DNA from: Gammaproteobacteria bacterium
GTDB taxonomy: Bacteria; Pseudomonadota; Gammaproteobacteria; Pseudomonadales; Azotimanducaceae
Direction: 5' to 3'
DNA length: 63,308 nt
Assembly: GCA_030428905.1 (NCBI GenBank)
Contig: JAUIED010000006.1
Coordinates: 1 to 63,308 of the forward strand
Shown: positions 52,246 through 63,308 of the stretch, one piece after another
Layout: every line of letters begins with the position of its first letter
How positions within the stretch are numbered: the stretch's first letter is position 1
The notes under the pieces: generated by a model
The model's database searches: none
What the model saw: only the letters and a program-made list of their open reading frames with translations
What the model was told of the DNA's origin: nothing
Position numbers and translations under genes: made by a program

Positions 52246-53319
52246 ATGCAGATACCCCGCGGTTTGGAGGATTTGACAAGCGCGTGGTTTCAATTCGCGT
52301 TGGCGACAAACGACAACGGCATTGCGATCGACCACGTCGCGCTCAGCTCAATCGGCGAAGGCGCGGGCATGATGAGCCGGCTGTTTCGTGCACAGCTCAG
52401 TTACCGCGCCGGCAGCGGGCCGGCTTCGGTGATCGTGAAGCTGCCCACAGACAACCAGCAGAACCGCGATGTGGCGGCCACCTTCGACAACTACCGCCGC
52501 GAAGTGTTGTTCTACCAGCGCGCTGCGCACCTCACCGACATGCGAACCGCGCACTGCTACCTGGCGCAGGCGGATGGGCCGGAGGACTTCGTCCTCGTTC
52601 TGGAGGATTTCGGCGGCTGGCAGCAGGGGGATCAGATTGAAGGTTGCTCGCTACCACGCGCCTTCGCAGTGATGCAGGCGCTTGCCCAGCTGCACGCTCA
52701 GTTCTGGAACCAGGTGGATGGTGGCGACATGGACTGGCTACCCACCGGCCACCCATCCGTGATGTCCGATGGACTGGCGCAGGGTACGGCCGCAAGCTAC
52801 GACGATTTCGCAGGCTTCTTTGCAGACGTGCTGCATCCTTCGCTGCGTAATGGCAAAGACCGGTATCTCGCCGGTTTGCCGGCGCTGCAGACCTGGCTGA
52901 ACGCCGCACCACGCACAGTGGCGCACGGCGACTACCGCATGGATAACCTGTTTTTCCTACCCAAAAACAACGGTATTGAAGTCGCCTGCTGCGACTGGCA
53001 GGCACCGGTGCGCGGCAAGGCGGTACAGGACATCGCTTATTTCCTCACCGGCAGCGTCGAGACCGAACTTCGTCGGGAGAACGAACGCGCGCTGCTCGGA
53101 GCGTGGGTCGACGCGCTGCGCGCTCGAGGCGTGCAGGACTACACCCTCGAGCAGGCATTTGATGACTACCGCCGTGGAATACTGGCGATGTGGACATACG
53201 CCGTCATCATCGGCGGCGGTCTGGCGGCACAAAACGACCGCGCAGACAGCTGGGTGAGCGCCATGGTGCGCCGCTGCGCAACCGCGATGATGGACCATCG
53301 CTGTATGGACCTGCTCTAG
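52246..53319 (+). CDS. Phosphotransferase, CHK/ecdysteroid-kinase-like
   Basis: 357 residues with a protein-kinase-like fold of the APH/CHK group. N-lobe Lys in SVIVKLPTD, hinge FVLVLEDFGG, catalytic loop VAHGDYRMDNLFF (HGD, 227-229) and metal Asp in CCDWQAPVRG (D250). These enzymes phosphorylate small-molecule hydroxyls; the insect members act on ecdysteroids. The start is supported by GGAGAGG upstream. Cotranscribed with the VOC gene. Confidence 0.82.
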   Translation: MQIPRGLEDLTSAWFQFALATNDNGIAIDHVALSSIGEGAGMMSRLFRAQLSYRAGSGPASVIVKLPTDNQQNRDVAATFDNYRREVLFYQRAAHLTDMRTAHCYLAQADGPEDFVLVLEDFGGWQQGDQIEGCSLPRAFAVMQALAQLHAQFWNQVDGGDMDWLPTGHPSVMSDGLAQGTAASYDDFAGFFADVLHPSLRNGKDRYLAGLPALQTWLNAAPRTVAHGDYRMDNLFFLPKNNGIEVACCDWQAPVRGKAVQDIAYFLTGSVETELRRENERALLGAWVDALRARGVQDYTLEQAFDDYRRGILAMWTYAVIIGGGLAAQNDRADSWVSAMVRRCATAMMDHRCMDLL

Positions 53320-53562
53320 ACTTCAACCGTACTGCGTTCCAGCGGTTAATCCCGAACCATCCTCAACGCACGCGCGTACCGACAAGCTCCACGGGCTCAA
53401 CCAGCCCAAAGGCGACATTCGGTTCGATGCGCAGGTGCGCTTCATCGCCCGCTGATCGTGGAGAGTTGCTCTCGGATCTTCAACATCAACAGGGCTCAGT
53501 GAATACCGGCCTGACCGTACGCCGGTAATTGGGAAACGCGTGCGGGCGGTATCGCTCCAAGC
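53320..53562. other. Non-coding stretch with a possible gene remnant
   Basis: No intact gene. An open stretch on the plus strand ending at a TGA near 53,454 reads KLHGLNQPKGDIRFDAQ then VRFIAR, and looks like the last 25 codons of a lost gene, but I could not assign a family. The rest shows nothing recognisable. Confidence 0.4.
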
Positions 53563-53795
53563 AGACATCAACGTCATCGATATCTATGTCCCCCGCCTGC
53601 ACACGCCGCACATCGCCCACTACCGGCCGTCGGTGGCAGGCGCTTCGTGCAGCGCGCGGAATGCCATCCGCAAGACGATCAAGTCCGGGCCGGTGATCTA
53701 TGAGAATGGTGATGTATGAGAATCGTGAGCTATGAGTATGGTGAGGCATCTGGCCTGCTTCTTGGGCTGCTTCTTGGGCTGCTACTGCGGGGCAG
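53563..53795 (+). pseudogene. Decayed 3' fragment of an amidohydrolase gene
   Basis: Closely similar at the DNA level to the end of the amidohydrolase gene (44,243-44,440). Shared blocks include GACATCAACGTCATCGAT, CTGCACACGCCGCACATCGC, ATCAAGTCCGG and GTGATCTATGAGAA. The reading frame is broken by substitutions and indels, and the tail holds short duplications: TATGAGAATGGTG repeated three times with variation, and CTTGGGCTG twice. It is the residue of a second copy whose 5' part is gone. The following bases up to the next gene show nothing. Confidence 0.85.
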
Positions 53796-53908
53796 CAGGG
53801 ATTGGCACACGTAGACGCATAGTCACAAACATTGGCTGCAATCTGGGGTGATAAAACACGCGCGCCGTCCATCTCTTGTTCAGCGCACGGGTCAAGTCTC
53901 TATGACGG

Positions 53909-55623
53909 CTAAGGGGTGTACCAGATCGGCGAGCTGTAAGCGCGATCCTGAATGACCATGGGTACTTCCTCAGGAAGGTTCAGGTCAAAGTACGCGGCGT
54001 CGTAGGCCGTCCATCGAGGGCGCGGAATTTCCAGCACTCGAACGTAGTAGAACGCGCGCTGGTCAGGATCGAAGGCAGGATCCTCCCAGAACGCCTCGAG
54101 TTGCGCCGCACCGATGGTATTCGTATAGCTGGCAGTTTCGACATCTACGGTGGAGCCCACCGCAGGAAGCTTGCCCGTGTTCGCATCCGGCACGCGTTCT
54201 CCCGACCACGCGACGTCATAGACTTTTTCCATCAACTTGCCGTCCCTGTTTGTCCAACCTTTGACGATCTGAATTCGATCCAGGTTGGGACCGTCAGGGT
54301 CCTTCATTGCCGTGATCAGGAAGCGCGTTGGATGGCCGGAAGTTCCCTTGATCAGATCTCCCCCCATCGCCACGCCTTTCGCATAGGCAATGTCCAGGTG
54401 GTTGGGGCTGCTGATATCTGAAGCCTCATAGTCCCATCCCCCGAAGAATCTCAACGCGATACGCGAACCGGTGGTCGCGTACACCTCGCGACGCTGCATG
54501 GCTTTGAACAGTGACTCTCTGGTGTTTTCCTCTGCCCAAACGGCCGCGTATCCCGAGGCTACGATACGCCAGTTCTGCCACATCTGGTTATTGGCCATCG
54601 AGTTCTGCGTGCGTTCGGGTTGCGGTTCGGACTCCGGAAACCTGCCGAAAAAGTTGTCTTCCTGCGTGGTTGAGAGGCTGTTGTGCCCGTCTGTGCTTCC
54701 GATCATGCCGAACTTGAAAGGATTGACCCCGAGGCTTTCCTCAAACTTCATGCCGAGCTTGAGCGCACCCCGTGCGTACTCGTGCTGGAGCATCCAGTTT
54801 TGCTTCTTCTCCGTCTGCGCAGTGTTGTCCCAATCCCAGTTCTCGTAGTCCGCAAACTCATCGTTCGGTGACAAGAACGGATGCGCCTCACCATCGCCCT
54901 TGACTTGCGTTACCTCGTACAACGGCTCCCAACGCGCCCGCGTTTGCGCATACTCCTTGCTGATGGGTTTGCCGTCCGCCATCTGGTTGGGGAACATCAT
55001 GCCGTTGGAAAGGTTGCCGTTATGCGGGATAGCCATGACCTCTCCGCCGGTCACGTCCTCGTAACGCGCCAGAGCCTTCCAAAGATCGCGTGGGTCCAGA
55101 CTATCCTGCCCCGAAAACGGTGGGAGTTGACCAACCTTGTCCGCGCCGTCTTTGAAAACAACCACCCGGTGCAGGTTGTTGCCATTGATCATGGATGTCC
55201 ACTCGTACCCGGTGAGTGCCGTAAAGCGCCCTGGGTGATTGTGTTCGTCGGATGTCTGGGCTACGTCCTGCCAGATAGTCAAACGGGTGCGTTCTGGAAA
55301 GGCGTAGTTGTTATCCGGGTCCTGCATGCTCGCGGTGAACGCGGCGATGAGCTTGTCCGGGTCGCCTTCCTCCAGATATTGAGCCCACTGTTCACCTGCT
55401 CTGGTACCCGTGACGAGCGGATCTCCAACGCTGAACCGGTAATACCCCCCCAGATACTCTGCATGATCGGCAACCACCAGAAAATCCAGTGGGCGTCGAA
55501 GCTTCACCTTCATACCGTTGTGCGCAGTCAACTCCTGGCCCTGCGCAAAACGATACGCATCGGCTGGCGTCAGATTCATGTTTCCAAGCGAGTACGCGTC
55601 TGCGGAATTTCGGCTCATCATCG
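53909..55623 (-). pseudogene. DUF3604 gene, copy 3, 5' end lost at an insertion sequence
   Basis: About 570 codons of a third DUF3604 protein. Downstream motifs are intact (SADAYSLGN, DFLVVADHAEYLGG, RFTALTGYEWTSM, AIPHNGNLSNGMMFPNQMAD, MIGSTDGHNSLSTTQEDN). The homologous part begins exactly where the ISL3 terminal repeat ends, so the signal peptide and the GDLHVHT metal motif are missing. An ATG inside the remaining part or within the IS end could still give a truncated protein. It is clearly more distant from copies 1 and 2 than they are from each other. Probably inactive. Confidence 0.8.
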
Positions 55624-55652
55624 TTAATGGGGGACACCGGTGTTCATTAAAC
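55624..55652 (+). repeat. Left terminal inverted repeat of the ISL3-family element
   Basis: Pairs with 56,872-56,901, with about four mismatches and a one-base gap. The boundary coincides with the loss of homology in the DUF3604 pseudogene, which fixes this IS end. Confidence 0.75.
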
Positions 55653-55686
55653 TGATTTTGCGAAGTCTGTTTAATGGAGAACACCG

Positions 55687-56877
55687 ATGTCCCACGCAGG
55701 GGTTATCTTAGGCATATCCGACCTGGAGGTCGAACAGGTACACCGTGATCGCGAGATCAAGGTCTACGCCCGACCTACAAAGCGTCCGGCATGCATCCAC
55801 TGTCATCACGATCGGGTGCGGATCAAAGCTACCCGGCAGCGCGTCCTGAAGCATACGCGTCAAGGCAATCAGGTGCTGACGCTCTACCTCAAGGCACCCA
55901 AGTACCATTGCCCGCAGTGCAACCGCTACTTCTGTCATCGATTTCAGGGCGTGTTGCCCCGATTCAGAGCGTCTGAAGCGTTTCGGCTGGAGGTGTTTGA
56001 AGCCCATGACGGCGGTGTCACCCAGCGCAAGCTCTCCCGCACCCATGGCATCAGCCCGGCCACCGTCGAACGCTGGTATCAGAGTCAGTGCCGGCTGCGT
56101 CAATCAGAGATGTCGAACCGACCCTGTCCTCGTGTGTTGGGCATCGATGAACACTTCTTTACGCGTCGACGGGGCTATGCCACCAGCTTCGTGGACCTGA
56201 AGAACCATAAGCTGTACGACGTGGCGTTGGGACGCTCAGAACCGAGTTTGCGGCGGTATTTAACGGGTTTATCAGGGCGAGATCAGGTGCAAGTGGTGGT
56301 CATGGATCTGTCGGAGACCTACCGCAGTATCGCCCGAAGGTACTTCCCGCAAGCAACCATCGTCGCCGATCGCTTCCACGTGATTCGGCTGGTGAATCAG
56401 CACTTCTTGAACGCCTGGAAAGACCACGATGCGGAAGGTCGAAGAAACCGGGGCCTGCTGAGTCTCATGCGGCGGCACGCTTGGCGTCTGTCCGATGAAC
56501 AACGTGCGAACCTGGCCCGCTATCTGGAAGACTATCCGGTGCTTCAGGCGATGTACGAGGCCAAGCAACGGTTGAATCGCTATCTGTTGCTGAAAACGCT
56601 GAATGCCAAGAAGGCCAAGCAGATGCTGCCCGGGTTCCTGGAGCTGCTGGATCAGCTCAGCGCGAGCCCCTTGAAAAGGCTCGCGCGTACCCTCGAATCC
56701 TGGCTCGAACCGATCGTTGCGATGTGGCGATTCTCAAAGAGCAACGGCATCACCGAGGGCTTTCACAACAAGATGGAGATGATGTCCAGGCGGGCGTATG
56801 GATTTAGAAACTTTGAGAACTATCGGCTGCGGGTCTTAACCCACTGCGGCTGGAATGAGATCATCAACCGCGTTTAG
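55687..56877 (+). CDS. ISL3-family transposase
   Basis: 396 residues, complete and uninterrupted. The N-terminal zinc-binding region has CIHCH (C36, C39) and CPQC (C75, C78), followed by an HTH (GGVTQRKLSRTHGISPATVE). The DDE catalytic residues fit D154 (LGIDEHFF), D207 (VVVMDLSE) and E357 (GITEGFHNKME). Very similar in look to ISL3 transposases of Pseudomonas. It could still be active since frame and both ends are present. Confidence 0.95.
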   Translation: MSHAGVILGISDLEVEQVHRDREIKVYARPTKRPACIHCHHDRVRIKATRQRVLKHTRQGNQVLTLYLKAPKYHCPQCNRYFCHRFQGVLPRFRASEAFRLEVFEAHDGGVTQRKLSRTHGISPATVERWYQSQCRLRQSEMSNRPCPRVLGIDEHFFTRRRGYATSFVDLKNHKLYDVALGRSEPSLRRYLTGLSGRDQVQVVVMDLSETYRSIARRYFPQATIVADRFHVIRLVNQHFLNAWKDHDAEGRRNRGLLSLMRRHAWRLSDEQRANLARYLEDYPVLQAMYEAKQRLNRYLLLKTLNAKKAKQMLPGFLELLDQLSASPLKRLARTLESWLEPIVAMWRFSKSNGITEGFHNKMEMMSRRAYGFRNFENYRLRVLTHCGWNEIINRV

Positions 56878-56901
56878 TGAATACCGGCTATCCCCCATTA
56901 A
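56872..56901 (-). repeat. Right terminal inverted repeat of the ISL3-family element
   Basis: Reverse complement of the left end. It overlaps the stop region of the transposase and runs into the first of three 27-bp palindromic repeats, so the exact outer boundary is less certain than on the left. Confidence 0.7.
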
Positions 56902-56977
56902 ATGGGTAGAGCCGGCTGAGAGACTATCCCCCATTAAGTGGGTAGAGCCGCTATCCCCCATTAAATGGGTTGAGCCC
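56888..56977 (+). repeat. Three copies of a 27-bp palindromic repeat
   Basis: Units at 56,888-56,914, 56,924-56,950 and 56,951-56,977 begin CTATCCCCCATTAA and continue (A/G)TGGGT(A/T)GAGCC. The core CCCATT-A-AATGGG is a palindrome, and the middle copy has one change in an arm. The first unit overlaps the right end of the IS. They look like repeated IS ends, or a REP-like element. Confidence 0.7.
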
Positions 56978-57003
56978 CACTTTTTCGCTGCGAGAAAAAG
57001 TGG
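56977..57003 (-). terminator. Terminator after the tRNA-Pro remnant
   Basis: Ten-bp stem CCACTTTTTC / GAAAAAGTGG with a 7-nt loop. Read on the minus strand it begins within the tRNA CCA end and places a T-run in the stem, the common layout of a bacterial tRNA terminator. Confidence 0.65.
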
Positions 57004-57045
57004 TCGGGACGGCAGGATTTGAACCTGCGACCACTTGACCCCCAG
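57001..57045 (-). other. 3' half of a tRNA-Pro(GGG) gene, probable attachment site
   Basis: The minus strand reads CTGGGGGTCAAG, then TGGTCGCAGGTTCAAATC, CTGCCGTCCCGACCA: anticodon loop (GGG), variable loop, T arm, acceptor strand and CCA of tRNA-Pro. The 5' half (acceptor, D arm, anticodon 5' strand) is absent; the bases before it do not pair. Integrases that target tRNA genes leave exactly such a 3' copy at one island boundary. Intact tRNA-Pro is expected elsewhere, likely to the right of the window. Confidence 0.8.
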
Positions 57046-57551
57046 CGTCCAGACCCGGTTCGTAGAACCGCATAAACTGCGGGCTACAGAGCTAACTCCA
57101 ACACTTCCAATTGGCGGTGGATTCCAAACCCACAGAATCTGCACGGTTGGGAACCATCATTCGCCTACCAATATCCGACCAGTTTAGACTGAGAAAATCC
57201 GACGTCCTCCGTGAGCCATACCAGACGTACCACCGTAGATCATGTCACGAAGACAGCTGCACACGTGATCATTTATGCAACAGTCTGAGAAGAGAGTCCA
57301 GGTGTGATATACGAGAGATCAAGCCTTTCATACGGACATTTCAGTGGTTTTTGATGATTCATTTCAGCACCGGTCGCCATGCCAATACTTGGCCTCTTTG
57401 TGGTAGGTCCGTGGCATTAACCTGCTCTCGGCTAGTCGCGCAACTAACAGCAATCGCAAGATCTGATCAGACCAGCTTAGATGCAACCTTGATCGATGAC
57501 ACAGCATTGGACGAAAAACAGATATCGGCGCGGTAGCACTAACGCGCCTCC
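57046..57551. other. Intergenic region right of the tRNA fragment
   Basis: About 500 bases without a credible gene. Two adjacent small hairpins lie next to the tRNA fragment (CGGTTC-GTA-GAACCG at 57,056-57,070 and CCGCA-TAAAC-TGCGG at 57,068-57,082). The remainder is more AT-rich than the left part of the window. A reading frame of 141 codons on the plus strand has no recognisable protein character and was not called. Confidence 0.5.
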
Positions 57552-61578
<4,027 letters not shown>

Positions 61579-61582
<4 letters not shown>

Positions 61583-62865
61583 TTGAATATTCCCTGTAAT
61601 ACCTGACTGGCATCGGTACCTGGTTGAAGTGAAATGCCGGTCAACTGTTCGATGATTACTGCGGCCTGTAGTGCGTTGGCTGCAGTAGCGATATATGTTT
61701 GCTTGGCGTCGATGAGCGCGCGTTGGGCTGCGATCAGTTCGAGATAGCTAAACGAGCCTGCTTCGAAGGCTGACTGCGTCTCTTCAAATGCTTTGCTTAA
61801 GTCTGGGATCGTTTCGTCAGCCAGAGTACGTACAGCTCTGACGCTTTGGGCACGCGTCGCGTAGGCATCGTAGAGACGAGCGTAGAGCTGGTTAAGCGCT
61901 TGTTCGCGCCTAACCCCAACTACAGCTTGCTCCGTGCGAGCTGCCGCAACTTCGCCTCGGTTCCTGCGACCGCTAAACAACGGGAACTGAAGCGATCCGA
62001 CGAGTGCATTTTCGTCCAACCCCTCCAATCGACGGATACCTAAAGACCACCTGACGTCCAGCTGGTTGTTACTTTCTGCAAGCCGGATTTCCGCCTCTTT
62101 TAGTCGGCTTTCGCTCGCGAAGGTCAGAATCGCAGGGCTTGATGCTGCGAGCTCCCAGAGTTCTGTGAATTTCCGTCCATCACCGAACGAAAATAGGTCG
62201 CCCTGTACGTCGTACTGCTGCTGTTCTCGGTCGCCCCAATACATTCCTAGGACAACAATCGCGATATCGAGCTGCCGTGCGATGCGCTCTGTCGACAATT
62301 TGGCTTGGGATTCCAGAGCTTTGGCCCGCAGGAGCTCAGCATCGGGAGCGACACCAGCATCCACGCGCTCTTTGATGGTAGTCGTGGTTTGACTCGCGAG
62401 CACGGATGCTTGTCGCGCCAACGCGAGCTGCTCTTTTAACGCCAACGTGCCAACAAACTGGGAGGTCATAGCACCCAGTACATCAAGCGCCTTTACTTCA
62501 AGTTCAGCTCGTGCCAGCCCGGAACGAGAATCAACCAGCGCGATACGCGCGGAACGTTTTGATCCAAGTTCGATCACCGATGAAAGCGATACCGTCAGCT
62601 CGGCTTCGTCGAACCCACGCAGGTCACCGGTACCCGCAAAGTTTTCGACTTCAACGCCCAGGTCGAGTCCAGGTCGCAACGCTGCGGTTTGTCCGCGCGC
62701 CCGAAGTGTTTCTTCTTTCAGCTTGTACACGTTGAGGAACGGATTCTCACTCAACGTCTTCTCGGTTGCGGCTGCGAGAGTTAGCTCTTCTGCACCCGCA
62801 TAACTACTTACCAGCCACGCGAGGAGATACAACGCGGCAAGTGGTCTCTTGGTTCGCACAACCAT
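61579..62865 (-). CDS. czcC: CzcC-type outer-membrane factor (TolC family)
   Basis: 428 residues with signal peptide (PLAALYLLAWLVSSYAGAEE) and two long helical repeats of the TolC family (LAAATEKTLSENPFLNVYKL; LKEAEIRLAESNNQLDVRWS; GSFSYLELIAAQRALIDAKQ). It forms the outer-membrane channel of the CzcCBA complex. First of the three structural genes, 54 nt after the His/Cys-rich gene. Confidence 0.9.
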
Positions 62866-62919
62866 TCTCCCGTTTCAAGGAGCAAACTAAGCACGAGCAC
62901 AACTCGTGCATGATCGGTC

Positions 62920-63270
62920 TTATGAAAGGGTTCGTGCGTCGGGTGGGGGGGTAGGAGGTGTAAGAAGTAGTGCCCGCAAGTGATCAATGTACCGATCGTG
63001 CGGATTTTCGTGAGCCAGTACTTGCGACGTCGTTAGATCAGAGTAGTGAGTGATACCCGAACAGTGGCCGTGACAACAATGATTGCAGTGCTCGCCGTCA
63101 AGCTCGGTATCGGATAACTCACCGCCATGTGCATCAAGCGGATGTCCAAACTCCTCTTGATGACTTGTCGCGTCACCGTGCAGCATTCCGTCCACAACAA
63201 CATCGGCCGCTCCCTCAATACTCACAAAGAGAAAGGACACGATGGCAATTTTGCAAACGAGTGACCGCAT
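62920..63270 (-). CDS. Small secreted His/Cys-rich protein, CzcI-like
   Basis: 116 residues. Signal peptide (about 1-20, KIAIVSFLFVSIEGAA). The mature part has a dense metal-binding cluster EHCNHCCHGHCSG (60-72) and further His residues. It precedes czcCBA in the place occupied by czcI or similar periplasmic metal-binding or sensing proteins. The last 38 bases of the window contain only the start of its upstream region, so its promoter is not visible. Homology to CzcI is suggested by position and size only. Confidence 0.65.
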   Translation of the reverse strand: MRSLVCKIAIVSFLFVSIEGAADVVVDGMLHGDATSHQEEFGHPLDAHGGELSDTELDGEHCNHCCHGHCSGITHYSDLTTSQVLAHENPHDRYIDHLRALLLTPPTPPPDARTLS

Positions 63271-63308
63271 TAGATTAGCTTAGCCCAGTTTGGGTTGGTG
63301 CGCCTGGG

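Larger units (their letters stand above)
55624..56901 (+). mobile_element. ISL3-family insertion sequence
   Basis: About 1.28 kb bounded by imperfect inverted repeats of 29-30 bp. Left end starts TTAATGGGGGACACCGG; right end (reverse complement) starts TTAATGGGGGATAGCCGG; both run on to a TGTTCA/TATTCA and TAAAC block. One transposase gene fills it. No 8-bp target duplication is visible (left flank CATCATCG, right flank ATGGGTAG), which suggests rearrangement after insertion. Confidence 0.8.

Noticed and set aside
56888-56977. A CRISPR array
   Set aside because: Repeats are palindromic with spacers of 9 and 0 nt and there are no cas genes; better explained as IS ends or REP-like units.
57001-57082. 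A complete tRNA gene
   Set aside because: The bases beyond the anticodon loop form neither a D arm nor an acceptor strand pairing with the 3' end, so only the 3' half is real.
56836-57144. A 102-codon frame with three GSTHLMGD repeats
   Set aside because: The protein repeats simply translate the 27-bp palindromic DNA repeats and run through the tRNA fragment.
57111-57536. A 141-codon frame between the tRNA fragment and czcA
   Set aside because: No start context, no domain, unusual Arg/Ser/Thr composition; more likely non-coding island DNA.

Overview
The window reads as gammaproteobacterial chromosome, fairly GC-rich up to about position 57,000. The flagellar gene order, sigma54/sigma28 promoters, an FleQ/FleR-type regulator pair, P- and L-ring genes, and a catabolic repertoire of acyl-CoA dehydrogenases, PQQ propellers, a P450 and DUF3604 proteins suggest a free-living, probably marine, relative of the Pseudomonadales/Cellvibrionales. 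The genus cannot be told from this sequence alone.

Positions 1-25,307 (all minus strand) form one nearly uninterrupted flagellar block. In transcription order it is flgBCDEFGHIJKL, fliC, flaG, fliD, fliS, a fliT-like gene, fleQ-like, fleR-like, fliEFGH and fliI (cut by the window edge). A consensus-quality sigma54 promoter precedes flgB and a sigma28 promoter precedes fliC. Divergent to it (25,509-28,571, plus strand) are flgA, flgM (with its own sigma28 promoter), flgN, a YcgR/PilZ flagellar brake and a membrane-anchored coiled-coil protein of unknown function. Several axial proteins are unusually large through internal duplication (FliC, FliD, FlgE), and FlgE and FlgK appear to share an inserted domain. 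The FleQ-like regulator has lost hallmark residues of a working sigma54 activator, while the FleR-like one keeps its own.

Positions 28,598-46,000 hold catabolic genes: a pair of acyl-CoA dehydrogenases; a luciferase-like monooxygenase with no conventional start codon, followed by an ADC-like protein; an FAD oxidoreductase; a five-gene operon with 4-nt overlaps at every junction (alpha/beta hydrolase, periplasmic PVADH-like PQQ propeller, RDD membrane protein, FAD monooxygenase, VOC protein); a second PVADH-like protein with a fused cytochrome c domain; and a thioredoxin-like/cytochrome c/copper type II monooxygenase fusion. An N-acyl-D-amino-acid deacylase-like amidohydrolase and a TetR regulator follow.

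Positions 45,280-57,000 carry a secreted protein of unknown function, two tandem DUF3604 lipoproteins, a cytochrome P450, a VOC protein and a CHK/ecdysteroid-kinase-like phosphotransferase. They then become decayed: a remnant of an amidohydrolase 3' end, a third DUF3604 gene lacking its 5' end at an ISL3-family insertion sequence, and a triplet of 27-bp palindromic repeats. At 57,001-57,045 lies only the 3' half of a tRNA-Pro gene with its CCA and terminator, the classic footprint of a tRNA-targeted integration. To its right the base composition looks lower in GC and a czcCBA-type heavy-metal efflux operon with a small His/Cys-rich leader gene begins, probably the cargo of an integrated island extending past the window.
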